Assembly (NCBI RefSeq): GCF_021390515.1
Contig: NZ_JAJUXI010000001.1
Location: 31,937-95,936 of the forward strand
Reading direction: 5' to 3'
DNA length: 64,000 nucleotides
Origin: Dyadobacter sp. CY326
Lineage (GTDB): Bacteria; Bacteroidota; Bacteroidia; Cytophagales; Spirosomataceae
Part shown: positions 7,338-16,195 of the stretch, piece by piece
How positions within the stretch are numbered: the first letter of the stretch is position 1
Layout: each line of letters begins with the position of its first letter
Position numbers and translations under genes: made by a program
Notes under the pieces: model-generated
Database searches by the model: none
Told to the model about the DNA's origin: nothing
What the model saw: only the letters and a program-made list of their open reading frames with translations

Positions 7338-8849
7338 ATGATTGCAGATAAGTCAAAGTTTGTCCCGCGCGTTTGTTACGAGATTTTTGTCCGCTCTTTT
7401 TGCGATTCAAACGGCGATGGAATTGGTGATATCAATGGCATTATCTCAAAACTGGATTACCTGAACGAGCTGGGCATTGAGGCGATTTGGCTCACGCCGA
7501 TCCATCCCTCGCCGAGTTATCACAAATATGATGTGACCGACTATTATGCCATTGAGCCCGAATATGGCACAATGGACGACTTCAAGCGCTTGCTGGATGC
7601 CGCTCACGCGCACGGGATTCACATTTATCTTGACCTGATCATTAACCACACCAGCACGCTGCACCCTTGGTTTTCGGAAGCGCGAAAGAGCAATTCGAAT
7701 GAATTCCGAAATTTTTACTGGTGGATGACGCCGCCGCAAATTGAAGCGCTGGGCATTTCAACGCGCGAAACTTCCGACGATTCACAAGTGGTTTATCCAT
7801 GGCATGAAAACCTGGAAGATCCTGAAAAATATTATGGCTTGTTTTTCAAAGGCATGCCGGATCTGAATTATCATTCCGAAGCATTGCGCGACGAACTTGA
7901 AAAAATCATCCGATTTTGGCTCGTTGAAATTGGTGTGGATGGTTTCAGGCTGGACGCTGCGAGGCACATTTATCCCGATTGGGAGAAGCATTTGAGCATT
8001 GAATTCTGGCAGTATTTTTCAAATATCGTGCAGGAAGTGAAGCCCGATGCATTCACAGTTGGCGAAGTTTGGGCGGAAACGGAAGAGGTGGCACCCTATT
8101 TCAGATATCTGGACGCGACCTTTCATTTCGACCTGAGTTTTGCTTTGCAACGGATGCTGATTGGCGAAAGGGATGAGGAAATTGTTGAAAAACTCCAAGC
8201 GAGTTATGCGCTTTTTGAAAAATACAATCCCTTGTTTGTGGACGCCATTATGCTGACCAATCACGATCAGGACCGCATTGGCAGCGTCACGGGAAATCAC
8301 AAAGCGAAGATCAAAATGGCTGCAAGCATTCTGCTCACTTTGCCCGGTCAGCCTTACATTTATTATGGAGAGGAAATCGGCATGCTTGGCACAAAGCCCG
8401 ATCCCTACATTCGGGAGCCGTTTCTTTGGACAAATAATGAGCCCGAAAGTGGAAACACAAGCTGGATTGAAGCGCAGTTTTCAACAACCGACACCGTGGC
8501 GCCATTAGAAATCCAGCAGGCCGACCCGGAATCTGTTTTCAATCATTACCGCACCTTAATTCAGCTTCGCAAATCGGAGCCGGCGCTGGCGCAAATCTTC
8601 GCACCCAACCTGCATCGCGTGTGTCTGCACGACAACCAAATGCTCGCATATCTGCGCCCCCATATAGATAAGTCACTGATTATCATGCATAATTTAAGCC
8701 AATTTTCAAAACCGATTTTAATGCCCGCGGATAAAGCCGACTTTGTTCATATTGTTTTCTCAAATGATCCACAACACAGCGAGCTCTTGACAAAAATGGA
8801 ACTCGCCCCTTATTGCAGCCTGATTCTGGCTTCCATTCCCAATCGCTAA
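7338..8849 (+). CDS. GH13 alpha-amylase-family glycoside hydrolase
   Basis: A cytoplasmic (no signal peptide) GH13 enzyme of 503 residues acting on alpha-glucosides such as maltooligosaccharides or trehalose-type sugars. The TIM barrel shows the four conserved regions: LDLIINHTS (region I), GVDGFRLDAARHI with nucleophile D206, TVGEVWAE with acid/base E243, and MLTNHDQDRIGS with D310. FVRSFCDSNGDGIGDINGI at the start is typical of the oligo-1,6-glucosidase/trehalose synthase branch. Exact specificity cannot be read. The ATG at 7338 fits better than the GTG three codons upstream. Confidence 0.88.
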   Translation: MIADKSKFVPRVCYEIFVRSFCDSNGDGIGDINGIISKLDYLNELGIEAIWLTPIHPSPSYHKYDVTDYYAIEPEYGTMDDFKRLLDAAHAHGIHIYLDLIINHTSTLHPWFSEARKSNSNEFRNFYWWMTPPQIEALGISTRETSDDSQVVYPWHENLEDPEKYYGLFFKGMPDLNYHSEALRDELEKIIRFWLVEIGVDGFRLDAARHIYPDWEKHLSIEFWQYFSNIVQEVKPDAFTVGEVWAETEEVAPYFRYLDATFHFDLSFALQRMLIGERDEEIVEKLQASYALFEKYNPLFVDAIMLTNHDQDRIGSVTGNHKAKIKMAASILLTLPGQPYIYYGEEIGMLGTKPDPYIREPFLWTNNEPESGNTSWIEAQFSTTDTVAPLEIQQADPESVFNHYRTLIQLRKSEPALAQIFAPNLHRVCLHDNQMLAYLRPHIDKSLIIMHNLSQFSKPILMPADKADFVHIVFSNDPQHSELLTKMELAPYCSLILASIPNR

Positions 8850-8939
8850 CTCGCTTTCTCGCAGCTAAACAGTAGGTTAGAATTACTTTTCTGCTTTACA
8901 GGGCATTAATCTCTTCCATTCACCCTTACGCACGAAAAG

Positions 8940-9950
8940 ATGAAGCTCCGCTATTTGGCCATATTTTTCCTTTTAATTAATTCTCAAATTTCTTTTGCCC
9001 AAAAGTCATATCCGACGATGGGAAGGGTCATTTATGAGGACGCCGCATTTGAAAAATTGCTCTCGAAAGATGCAAAAATTGAAGTGCTCGCTTCCGGTTT
9101 TGAATGGTCCGAAGGCCCGGTTTGGGTGAAGGACAGCAGTTTTCTGTTGTTTTCTGATGTGCCCAAAAACAAAGTTTATAAATGGGACGAAAAAAGTGGG
9201 TTGTCGGTTTTTCTGGAACCTTCGGGTTATACGGGAAGAGGTGTTTACAGCGACGAACAGGGAAGCAACGGACTCATTATTGACAGCAAAGGCCGTCTCG
9301 TTTCATGCGAACATGGTGATCGCCGCATTTCAGCATTGCCATTGAAAGGAGGAGGAAAAATCACGCTTGCCGACAATTTTGAAGGAAAGCGGTTTAATAG
9401 TCCAAATGATGTCGCAGAGCACTCCAATGGCAGTTATTACTTCACAGATCCGCCTTATGGGATGGCCAAAAAGCATCAGGACCCAAATCGGGAAACTGAT
9501 AAATTTGGCGTTTATCGCATTGCAAAAGATGGAAAAGTAAGCTTGCAAATTCCAGACCTCACCCGACCGAACGGATTGGCTTTCTCACCGGACGGCAAGA
9601 TGCTCTATGTCGCCCAATCCGACCCTGAAAAGGCCGTGATTATGGCTTACAATGTGGATGAAGGCGGCAATGTTGGAAAAGGAAAACTGATATTCGATGC
9701 AACGCCAATGGTGAAAGCAGGGAAAGCCGGCTTACCCGATGGTCTCAAAATTGATAAAGACGGCAATCTTTGGTCTTCCGGGCCCGGAGGAATGTTGATC
9801 CTGACGCCTGCCGGAAAACTCCTGGGCAGACTGGAAATGGGCGAACTCACCTCCAATTGCGCCTGGGGCAATGACGGCTCAACGCTTTACATGACCGTGG
9901 ACGGTTATATTTGCAGGATCAAAACGAACACCAAAGGCGCTGGCTGGTAA
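8940..9950 (+). CDS. SMP-30/gluconolactonase family protein, exported
   Basis: A six-bladed propeller lactonase with a signal peptide (LAIFFLLINSQISFA) so it works in the periplasm. The metal ligands of the family are visible: Glu in FEWSEGPVW, Asn in FNSPNDV, Asn in LTRPNGLAFSPDG, Asp in LPDGLKIDKDGNLW. These enzymes hydrolyse sugar lactones such as gluconolactone. It could serve the exported sugar dehydrogenases encoded at 20037-23834, although it lies 6 kb upstream of that cluster and may be independent. Confidence 0.85.
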   Translation: MKLRYLAIFFLLINSQISFAQKSYPTMGRVIYEDAAFEKLLSKDAKIEVLASGFEWSEGPVWVKDSSFLLFSDVPKNKVYKWDEKSGLSVFLEPSGYTGRGVYSDEQGSNGLIIDSKGRLVSCEHGDRRISALPLKGGGKITLADNFEGKRFNSPNDVAEHSNGSYYFTDPPYGMAKKHQDPNRETDKFGVYRIAKDGKVSLQIPDLTRPNGLAFSPDGKMLYVAQSDPEKAVIMAYNVDEGGNVGKGKLIFDATPMVKAGKAGLPDGLKIDKDGNLWSSGPGGMLILTPAGKLLGRLEMGELTSNCAWGNDGSTLYMTVDGYICRIKTNTKGAGW

Positions 9951-10496
9951 TCAGCGATTTTCAACTTTTCTCACTGAACGCAGGTCACTTTCAACATCTC
10001 TTTTTACCGACGTCCAATTGGTTTTGCCATTGCGATAAATGTTGGTGTAAGCGCGGTAAAGCACAAGCTGATCCGAGCTGATCCTGTCCAATTGATCTGA
10101 TAAAAGGTCCTTTTGAGACGTTTTGGCTGTTTTATATTCACTGATTAAAACATTATAACGACTTTCCAGGTTGTCGAGCTCATACAGAACAACCTCCGCT
10201 AGCTTGTCCATTTCCTGATACTGCGACACCAGTTGCTGGTTGTAATCAGCACTTCCCGGCGAGCTTGTAATACGTGAATCATCCCTTATGCCGTCTGTCG
10301 CAACTTTGTCATAATCCCTTTTGTAAGTGCCGTTGTTGGAGCGATAGTCGGAGTCGTAAGTGCGTTCCGAGCCGTCGCGGCTGCTCGCTGATGATGTGCC
10401 GTGTCGCTGGTCATAACGTCTTTGCAATTGCTGAGAACACGACAAGCTAACTACTGCCAGAACAGCCATTAAGCTTATTAAATAGATTTTTTTCAC
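9951..10496 (-). CDS. Putative lipoprotein, helical
   Basis: A 181-residue protein with a lipoprotein signal (VVSLSC lipobox near residue 20), a low-complexity Ser/Arg/Asp/Tyr-rich linker (about residues 25-85) and a helical C-terminal half (YNQQLVSQYQEMDKLAEVV and following). I do not recognise a family. The start is a GTG directly before a Lys-Lys n-region. Its stop codon abuts the convergent SMP-30 gene. It lies 12 bp behind the next gene on the same strand, so the two probably share a transcript and both act at the envelope. Confidence 0.65.
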   Translation of the reverse strand: MKKIYLISLMAVLAVVSLSCSQQLQRRYDQRHGTSSASSRDGSERTYDSDYRSNNGTYKRDYDKVATDGIRDDSRITSSPGSADYNQQLVSQYQEMDKLAEVVLYELDNLESRYNVLISEYKTAKTSQKDLLSDQLDRISSDQLVLYRAYTNIYRNGKTNWTSVKRDVESDLRSVRKVENR

Positions 10497-10508
10497 GGGT
10501 TTCTGTTG

Positions 10509-11027
10509 TTAAAAGTTATGTCGTAATCCAATGCTTAGATTGGGATTTAAATAAAAGAATTTTGGAATTAATTCCAGATAGCCACCGCCTTCCACAAATA
10601 ATGAGGTAGGTTTTTCGGCAAAAAAGAACTCTAAACCAACCGTTACCGATGGTCCGGTAGAAATGTTGGTGGTGTAAACCGACTTCACATTCTTATTCGG
10701 ATAATAACGCCGCGAATTAACCTGAAAACCCGGGCCGGCATACGCAGTCATACGATCATTTAGAAAATGCGTATACCAAAGATAGGTTGCATTGAACATG
10801 ATGCCAACGCTGCCAAGGTCGTCGTTGCTCACTTTATAATTGTCCTTGCTTTTAAAAAGTCCAATATAAGTTCCTATGCTGATATCCAATGCATTGCGGT
10901 CGCCATATTTCCTGATACTCACCGCATTGGGCTCACCAACTTCTAGCCCCACGGCCCATTTTTGCGTTTGAGCCAAGGCCGGAACGGCACTAAAAAGCAG
11001 AAGTGTAAAGAGAATAATGTTTTTCAT
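10509..11027 (-). CDS. Outer membrane beta-barrel protein
   Basis: A 172-residue exported protein: signal peptide ending AVPALAQ, then alternating strands rich in Gly, Tyr and Asn (VGLEVGEPNAVSIRKY, LWYTHFLN, AYAGPGFQVNS) and a terminal strand LSIGLRHNF ending in Phe, as in small outer-membrane barrels. No catalytic motif is visible. I used the ATG at 11027 because it opens directly onto the signal peptide. Function unknown. Confidence 0.7.
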   Translation of the reverse strand: MKNIILFTLLLFSAVPALAQTQKWAVGLEVGEPNAVSIRKYGDRNALDISIGTYIGLFKSKDNYKVSNDDLGSVGIMFNATYLWYTHFLNDRMTAYAGPGFQVNSRRYYPNKNVKSVYTTNISTGPSVTVGLEFFFAEKPTSLFVEGGGYLELIPKFFYLNPNLSIGLRHNF

Positions 11028-11198
11028 AGGCGTTTCCAAAATAGCCAATGCAACAAAAATGGTGCCATAATGATGGTGTGCCATTCATGTTTCCTTTCGA
11101 TCAAAATCAAAGGACGGTTTTGTTTCAGGATCAATTTCTTTCTAATATTGAGCCTCATTTGATTCATTCAGCCGTTTTTCAACAAACTTCAAACGCAC

Positions 11199-11708
11199 GT
11201 GGCCGAACCGCAGAACAGTAAAATTTTTAATGCCAAGGATTTAATAGCTTATTTTATCGTCGCGGGGACCGGTGCTGTTATTCAGTTAATTTCCAGTAGT
11301 TTAATTCAAGATTGGTTTGATATTTCGTGGAGCGCATCCATCGTTCCCTCCTATCTTGTCGGGCTGATATGGGGCTTTACGCTGACCAAGCTTTTCGCAT
11401 TCAATGCACGTCAAAGTAATCAGACGCGCCGTGAAATGGTTAAGTTTTTCATGGTCGCAATGGTTTCAATGGTTGTTACCAAAGTTGGAGCGGATCTTTC
11501 TTACGAAGTCGTGACCAATTATTTGGGTTATGGCATTTACGAAGCCAAGCTTCCATTTGGTAAGAAAGACGTGAATATTACAGAGATGGCCTGTTACATT
11601 TTTGGGCAAGGTTGCAGCTTCGTCAGCAACTATATTCTGCACAAAACCTTCACATTCAAAAGCACTGGCTTTTACGATCGGTTGAAAGAATTGATCAAAG
11701 AATCTTAA
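11199..11708 (+). CDS. GtrA-like membrane protein
   Basis: A 169-residue polytopic membrane protein with about four helices and GtrA-family features: FIVAGTGAVIQLISSS at the first helix, LVGLIWGFTLTKLFAF and FVSNYILHKTFTF near the C-terminus. GtrA proteins are thought to flip undecaprenyl-linked sugars or otherwise assist cell-surface polysaccharide synthesis. It starts with GTG; no usable ATG lies upstream. The last four bases overlap the convergent thiolase gene. Confidence 0.8.
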   Translation: MAEPQNSKIFNAKDLIAYFIVAGTGAVIQLISSSLIQDWFDISWSASIVPSYLVGLIWGFTLTKLFAFNARQSNQTRREMVKFFMVAMVSMVVTKVGADLSYEVVTNYLGYGIYEAKLPFGKKDVNITEMACYIFGQGCSFVSNYILHKTFTFKSTGFYDRLKELIKES

Positions 11709-12889
11709 AGTCTTTCAACGATCACAGCAGACGCTCCGCCGCCACCATTACAAATCGCTGCGAGGCCAAACCTGCCATTATTTTTCTCCAAAACATTTAA
11801 CAAAGTCGTGACAATGCGTGCGCCGGAAGCGCCAAGCGGATGTCCGAGCGAAACTGCTCCTCCAAAGACATTAACCTTATCCATGTCCAATTCCAGCACA
11901 TTGATATAAGCGAGCGCGACAACGGCAAAAGCCTCATTTACTTCAAAGTAATCAATATCAGAGAGTGACATTCCAGCTTTTTTAAGTACTTTTTGTGTGG
12001 CAAGAATTGGTGTTGTGGTAAACCAGGCAGGCTCCTGCTCAGAGTCGGCATAAGCTACGATGCGGGCAATTGGCTTGAAATTACCAGAATTTACAAACTC
12101 GCTGCTACAAATCACGAGTGCAGCGGCGCCATCGTTGATCGTAGAAGCATTCGCGGCCGTTACAGTCCCATCCGTTGAAAATGCAGGTTTCAGTAACGGA
12201 ATTTTCTCGAACTTCACTTTTTTGTATTCCTCATCTTCGGAAACAATAACCGCATCACCGCCCTTGGGCGACGGCACTTCAACTGCTGCAATCTCATTTT
12301 GGAAAAATCCATTAGCAGTCGATTCTGCACTCTTTGTGTAGGAACGAATGGCGAATGCGTCCTGATCCTCTCGCGAAATGTTGTATTTGGTTGCGGTCCG
12401 GTCGCCGCATAAGCCCATGCCTATTTGGTCGTAAACGTCTATAAGTCCATCTTTTAGCAATCCGTCGATTATTTCACCGTTTCCGTAACCATAACCATTT
12501 CTGGCTTTTGGCAAATAAAACGGAACCTGCGACATGCTCTCCATGCCGCCCGCCACAATCGCTTTCGCATCTCCCGATTGAATGGCTTGGGCACCAAACA
12601 TCAGCGCCTTCATGCCCGAAGCGCACACTTTATTGACGGTTGTGGTAATTACGCTCTCGGGAAGTCCGGCATACAATGCGGCTTGCCGCGCAGGCGCCTG
12701 GCCAAGATTGGCAGAAATTACATTGCCCATAATTACTTCCTCCACCTGGTCAGCGGATACATTTGCTTTTTCTAAAGCGGCCTTGATCGCGGTTGCGCCA
12801 AGCCGGGCGGCGTGGACGGAGGATAAGCTTCCACCAAAACTGCCGATTGGCGTTCTGGCTGCGGACAAAATAAAAACCTCTTCTTTCAT
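11705..12889 (-). CDS. Acetyl-CoA C-acyltransferase (thiolase)
   Basis: Condenses or cleaves acyl-CoA plus acetyl-CoA. Catalytic residues are all in place: nucleophile C89 in VNKVCASG, His in SLGHPLGASGARI, and Cys in AAICNGGGGAS near the end. Length of 394 residues is standard for the degradative/biosynthetic thiolase family. No other beta-oxidation gene is next to it, so whether it works in fatty acid breakdown or acetoacetyl-CoA synthesis cannot be decided. Confidence 0.93.
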   Translation of the reverse strand: MKEEVFILSAARTPIGSFGGSLSSVHAARLGATAIKAALEKANVSADQVEEVIMGNVISANLGQAPARQAALYAGLPESVITTTVNKVCASGMKALMFGAQAIQSGDAKAIVAGGMESMSQVPFYLPKARNGYGYGNGEIIDGLLKDGLIDVYDQIGMGLCGDRTATKYNISREDQDAFAIRSYTKSAESTANGFFQNEIAAVEVPSPKGGDAVIVSEDEEYKKVKFEKIPLLKPAFSTDGTVTAANASTINDGAAALVICSSEFVNSGNFKPIARIVAYADSEQEPAWFTTTPILATQKVLKKAGMSLSDIDYFEVNEAFAVVALAYINVLELDMDKVNVFGGAVSLGHPLGASGARIVTTLLNVLEKNNGRFGLAAICNGGGGASAVIVERL

Positions 12890-12994
12890 GATCCAGGATC
12901 GTCTGTTGATATGATCAAAAATAGAAACTATCCAGCCAAATCCACATCAACGAGCGGGAAATCCACAAAAGAAGCAAATTCCTATGTAATTTTT

Positions 12995-13246
12995 TTAAAG
13001 TTCCGACGAACTGGATGGCAACTTGTCATACTCACCTTTCCAGCCATAAAAGCCGAAAATGACAAGCCCTGCACAAATTGGAATAAAAACTAAAATGATG
13101 ATCGACCATTGCAGCGTTGTGTTCGTCCGCGCGATGCCCTCGGTTGCAAGCGCAATTTTTTCACTGGCCTGCATGATTAAAAAGATGATAATAACCGGCC
13201 CAAGCAGCATCCAGATTATTCCTAAAAATTTCTTTAAATCATTCAT
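12995..13246 (-). CDS. Small DUF6814-like membrane protein
   Basis: An 83-residue protein with two membrane helices (IIWMLLGPVIIIFLIM and TLQWSIIILVFIPICAGLVIFGFYG) and a charged tail. It resembles the small DUF6814 proteins that accompany MHS-type transporters in Bacteroidota. The ATG at 13246 gives the conserved start MNDLKKFLGI. It lies 44 bp downstream of the MFS gene on the same strand, which supports a role as a transporter accessory. Confidence 0.65.
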   Translation of the reverse strand: MNDLKKFLGIIWMLLGPVIIIFLIMQASEKIALATEGIARTNTTLQWSIIILVFIPICAGLVIFGFYGWKGEYDKLPSSSSEL

Positions 13247-13290
13247 AATAAATATGTTAGTCTCTATTTTATCTCTAAAAAAACACGCAA

Positions 13291-14826
13291 TCAATCCGCA
13301 ACATGCTCTTCGCGTTTGTTATCAATGTAAACGGCTCCAATCACAAACGAAAGTGCTGCAATGCCAATCGGATACCAGAGTCCGGACAACGGCGTAGAAC
13401 CGCTGAATGAGGCGACCAATGTTGCAATAAACGGCACAAGTCCACCAAAAACGCCATTTCCAATGTGATAAGGAAGCGACATGGAAGTGTAGCGGATTTT
13501 GGTTGGAAACAATTCAACCAAAAAGGCCGCAATGGGTCCATAAACCATCGTTACCAACAAAACCTGGAAAAAAACCAGCGCAATGATAATGATATAAGTT
13601 GACCTGGTAAGCGTCACATCTTTGATAACGGTCTGCGGCTCAGGCAATGGTGCAAGCACATCGTCCGGGATCACAACGATGGTCGCTTCCTTGAATGTCA
13701 TGCCACTGTTCAATGTTTTGAATGTTGTTGTGGTGATCAGGGAATCCTTTGTGTCCTTGATCAACGTCCGCTCAACCACCGGCTCGGACGCACTTTTAAG
13801 CTCCGTCTTTTGAAACTCTTTGACATTGGTCGCATCAATAAAATATTGGTAGATCGGTCGATAACAGAGCACACCAAGCAACATTCCGGTCAGCATAATC
13901 CATTTGCGACCCACCTTATCGCTCCACGAACCAAAAATCACAAAAAATGGAGTTGCGAAAAGAATTGCCCAAAGCAGCACATAACGGGATTCGTTAAAAT
14001 CAAGTTTACACGTATTTTCCAGAAAAGACTGCGCGTAAAACTGGCCCGTATACCAGACAACCCCCTGCCCCATCGTTGCTCCAAACAATGCAAGCAAAAC
14101 CATTTTGAAGTTTGCGCGTTTTTGAAAACTCTCCTTTAAGGGATTTGTCGAGACCTTGCCTTCCGCTTTTAATTTTGTAAAAACAGGCGATTCATGCATT
14201 TTCATCCGAATGTAAATGGAAACGCCAACGAGCAAAATAGATACCAGAAATGGAATGCGCCACCCCCAGTCAGCAAATGCTTCCGCTCCTAACATGTTCT
14301 TGGTTAGCACAATAACCCCCAGCGAAAGGAACAAACCCAATGTTGCAGTCGTCTGGATCCAGCTTGTGAAAAAGCCGCGTTTTCCAACGGGCGCGTGTTC
14401 AGCCACATAAGTTGCGGCTCCGCCATATTCCCCGCCCAATGCGAGGCCCTGCACCAATCTCAAAATCAAAACAAGGATCGGCGCGGCGTAACCAATGCTG
14501 GAATAGGAAGGAATTAAACCAATCAGAAAAGTGGAGCCGCCCATTAAGACAAGCGTGAGCAAAAACGTGTATTTACGTCCGATGAGATCACCCAAACGAC
14601 CAAAAACCAATGCACCAAACGGCCTGACAATAAAACCAGCAGCAAAAATAGCCAGTGTGTTGATCAAGGCAGAAGCTCCGGCATCGCTGGGAAATAACTG
14701 TTGACCAATGATGACCGCAAGGCTGCCAAAAATGTAGAAATCATACCATTCGATTAAAGTACCAAGGGACGAAGCTGCAATTACCTGGGTAATGCTTTGG
14801 GTAACATTCTTTTCTGTGGACTGCAT
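13291..14826 (-). CDS. MFS transporter, metabolite:H+ symporter type
   Basis: A 511-residue inner-membrane carrier of the MHS branch of the major facilitator family: SLGTLIEWYDFYIFG in helix 1, RPFGALVFGRLGDLIGRKYTF (loop 2-3 motif) and GGEYGGAATYVAEHAP in helix 4. A hydrophilic insertion of roughly 80 residues (about 325-405, many charged residues and TTTTFKT) separates helices 8 and 9, longer than in the proline/betaine or citrate carriers. The family carries organic acids or osmolytes; the substrate cannot be read. Its small partner follows immediately. Confidence 0.88.
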   Translation of the reverse strand: MQSTEKNVTQSITQVIAASSLGTLIEWYDFYIFGSLAVIIGQQLFPSDAGASALINTLAIFAAGFIVRPFGALVFGRLGDLIGRKYTFLLTLVLMGGSTFLIGLIPSYSSIGYAAPILVLILRLVQGLALGGEYGGAATYVAEHAPVGKRGFFTSWIQTTATLGLFLSLGVIVLTKNMLGAEAFADWGWRIPFLVSILLVGVSIYIRMKMHESPVFTKLKAEGKVSTNPLKESFQKRANFKMVLLALFGATMGQGVVWYTGQFYAQSFLENTCKLDFNESRYVLLWAILFATPFFVIFGSWSDKVGRKWIMLTGMLLGVLCYRPIYQYFIDATNVKEFQKTELKSASEPVVERTLIKDTKDSLITTTTFKTLNSGMTFKEATIVVIPDDVLAPLPEPQTVIKDVTLTRSTYIIIIALVFFQVLLVTMVYGPIAAFLVELFPTKIRYTSMSLPYHIGNGVFGGLVPFIATLVASFSGSTPLSGLWYPIGIAALSFVIGAVYIDNKREEHVAD

Positions 14827-14908
14827 GGGTTAGGTAAAGTGAGGACAATAATCTTCCTTATTTAGCTGGAAAAGCGCCGGGTAGAATATCATTACTCATT
14901 GCGTCCAC

Positions 14909-14940
14909 AAAAAAGCCCCGGGACGATCGGTCCCGGGGCT
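14909..14940 (-). terminator. Rho-independent terminator
   Basis: A perfect 11-bp GC-rich stem (AGCCCCGGGAC / GTCCCGGGGCT) with a 5-nt loop, followed on the minus strand by six Ts. It lies downstream of the acidic protein gene and ends that transcript before the MFS gene. Confidence 0.85.
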
Positions 14941-14981
14941 TGCCATTTTCTGCTGAAAGCAGCTATTTTGAGACGCAAAAG

Positions 14982-15263
14982 TTATAGCGTATCGTCATCT
15001 TCATCATCTTCCAGGTCAACGATTTCGTCGCCATCAACAATTACCGGCTCTTCATCGTCAAGCAAATCATCGTCTTCATCGTCAACTGCATCCGCTGGAA
15101 GCACATCGTCGGCGTCATCATCGTCGTCGTCACCAATCAAATCCGGATCGTCAGCGACTGAGCGGGTTTGCTGTGTATTTTGTGGAAAATCCTGGAATAC
15201 AGGCGCCTCTAAAATTGGCTTGCTGGTATCAGCTATTGCGGGTTCTCCTCTTTCGCGTATCAT
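14982..15263 (-). CDS. Very acidic small protein, unknown
   Basis: 93 residues, of which the last ~50 are mostly Asp and Glu (runs of up to six Asp) interrupted by Val, Leu and Ile; the first 40 residues are ordinary. There is no signal peptide or membrane segment. It starts with ATG, has its own terminator, and the opposite strand is a Ser-rich artefact. Bacteroidota genomes often carry such Asp-rich proteins of unknown role; cation binding or protein interaction is possible but not shown. Confidence 0.6.
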   Translation of the reverse strand: MIRERGEPAIADTSKPILEAPVFQDFPQNTQQTRSVADDPDLIGDDDDDDADDVLPADAVDDEDDDLLDDEEPVIVDGDEIVDLEDDEDDDTL

Positions 15264-15414
15264 AATATTTTACAGTTAAAAGGTTTTTGTTCAATACAGC
15301 CTTCCATTAAATAATCATTCCAAAGATTATGTGGCGATTTGGTAATATGTAAAAACCTAATGAACTTGCCATAACCTGCTTCGGCGGGACCAATTCAATC
15401 CTAAACCATAAATA

Positions 15415-16149
15415 ATGTTTAAAAGATATGTCCTCCTGCTCTTGTGGGCAGGAATTTTAGCGGGCACCAATGCGCAGGCGGAAATCCCCGATTCGTCGTT
15501 GGTGATCAAAAAAACAACCGATTTCAAGATTAATGGCGAAGGCAACGCGGCCAACTGGTCCACAGCCAAGGCTTTTGAGATCACTGTCCAAAAAGGCCCA
15601 AACCAAGCCGCGCCGGGCAAACAGTTTACCACCAAAGTCAAAATCCTTTATTCTGAAAAAGGCCTTTATTTCCTATTCGACTGCACAGATAAGAAGCTGA
15701 CAACGACCATTATGGAAGATTATGGCCTGCTGTTTAAGGAAGATGTCGTAGAAGTTTTCTTGTGGCCTGACACGACGGTGCCCATTTACCTTGAATACGA
15801 GCTTTCGCCGCTGGATTACGAGCTGCCCATTATCATTGCCAACATCAAAGGCAAAACCGAAGGCTGGAAAGCCTGGCATTACACCGACCGCAACCGCGTG
15901 CAGCACGCAACAAGCGCGCAAGGCGGCCAGAAAAAAAGTATGGCGTCGGTTGAAGGATGGAAAGCGGAGTTTTTTATTCCGTATGCACTCATGAGTCCAA
16001 TGGTGACATCCGCACCCAAGTCGGGGACGAAGTGGCGGGGAAATTTTTACCGAATCGATTACGACGCTAAAACGGCCTATTACTCCTGGCAAAAAACGGG
16101 CGGCAGCTTTCATGAGTTTAGCAAATTCGGCACATTGATATTTGAATAG
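15415..16149 (+). CDS. CBM9-like carbohydrate-binding protein, exported
   Basis: A 244-residue protein with a signal peptide (LLLLWAGILAGTNAQA) and a single family 9-like carbohydrate-binding or DOMON-like sandwich: KINGEGNAANWSTAKAF, VKILYSEKGLYFLFDC, EDVVEVFLWPD, and a C-terminal FNRYR-like segment KWRGNFYRIDYD. Family members bind sugars or are parts of envelope oxidoreductases. It lies 46 bp before the exported lactonase, so it could present carbohydrate to the pathway that follows. Precise ligand unknown. Confidence 0.75.
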   Translation: MFKRYVLLLLWAGILAGTNAQAEIPDSSLVIKKTTDFKINGEGNAANWSTAKAFEITVQKGPNQAAPGKQFTTKVKILYSEKGLYFLFDCTDKKLTTTIMEDYGLLFKEDVVEVFLWPDTTVPIYLEYELSPLDYELPIIIANIKGKTEGWKAWHYTDRNRVQHATSAQGGQKKSMASVEGWKAEFFIPYALMSPMVTSAPKSGTKWRGNFYRIDYDAKTAYYSWQKTGGSFHEFSKFGTLIFE

Positions 16150-16195
16150 AAACCAGTTAAGACTTCTCGTTATCATCCACAAACATTCCTGCCCC

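Noticed and set aside
14899..15279. Ser-rich open frame opposite the acidic protein
   Set aside because: The Ser runs are the complement of Asp GAT/GAC codons, and the frame runs through the terminator hairpin.
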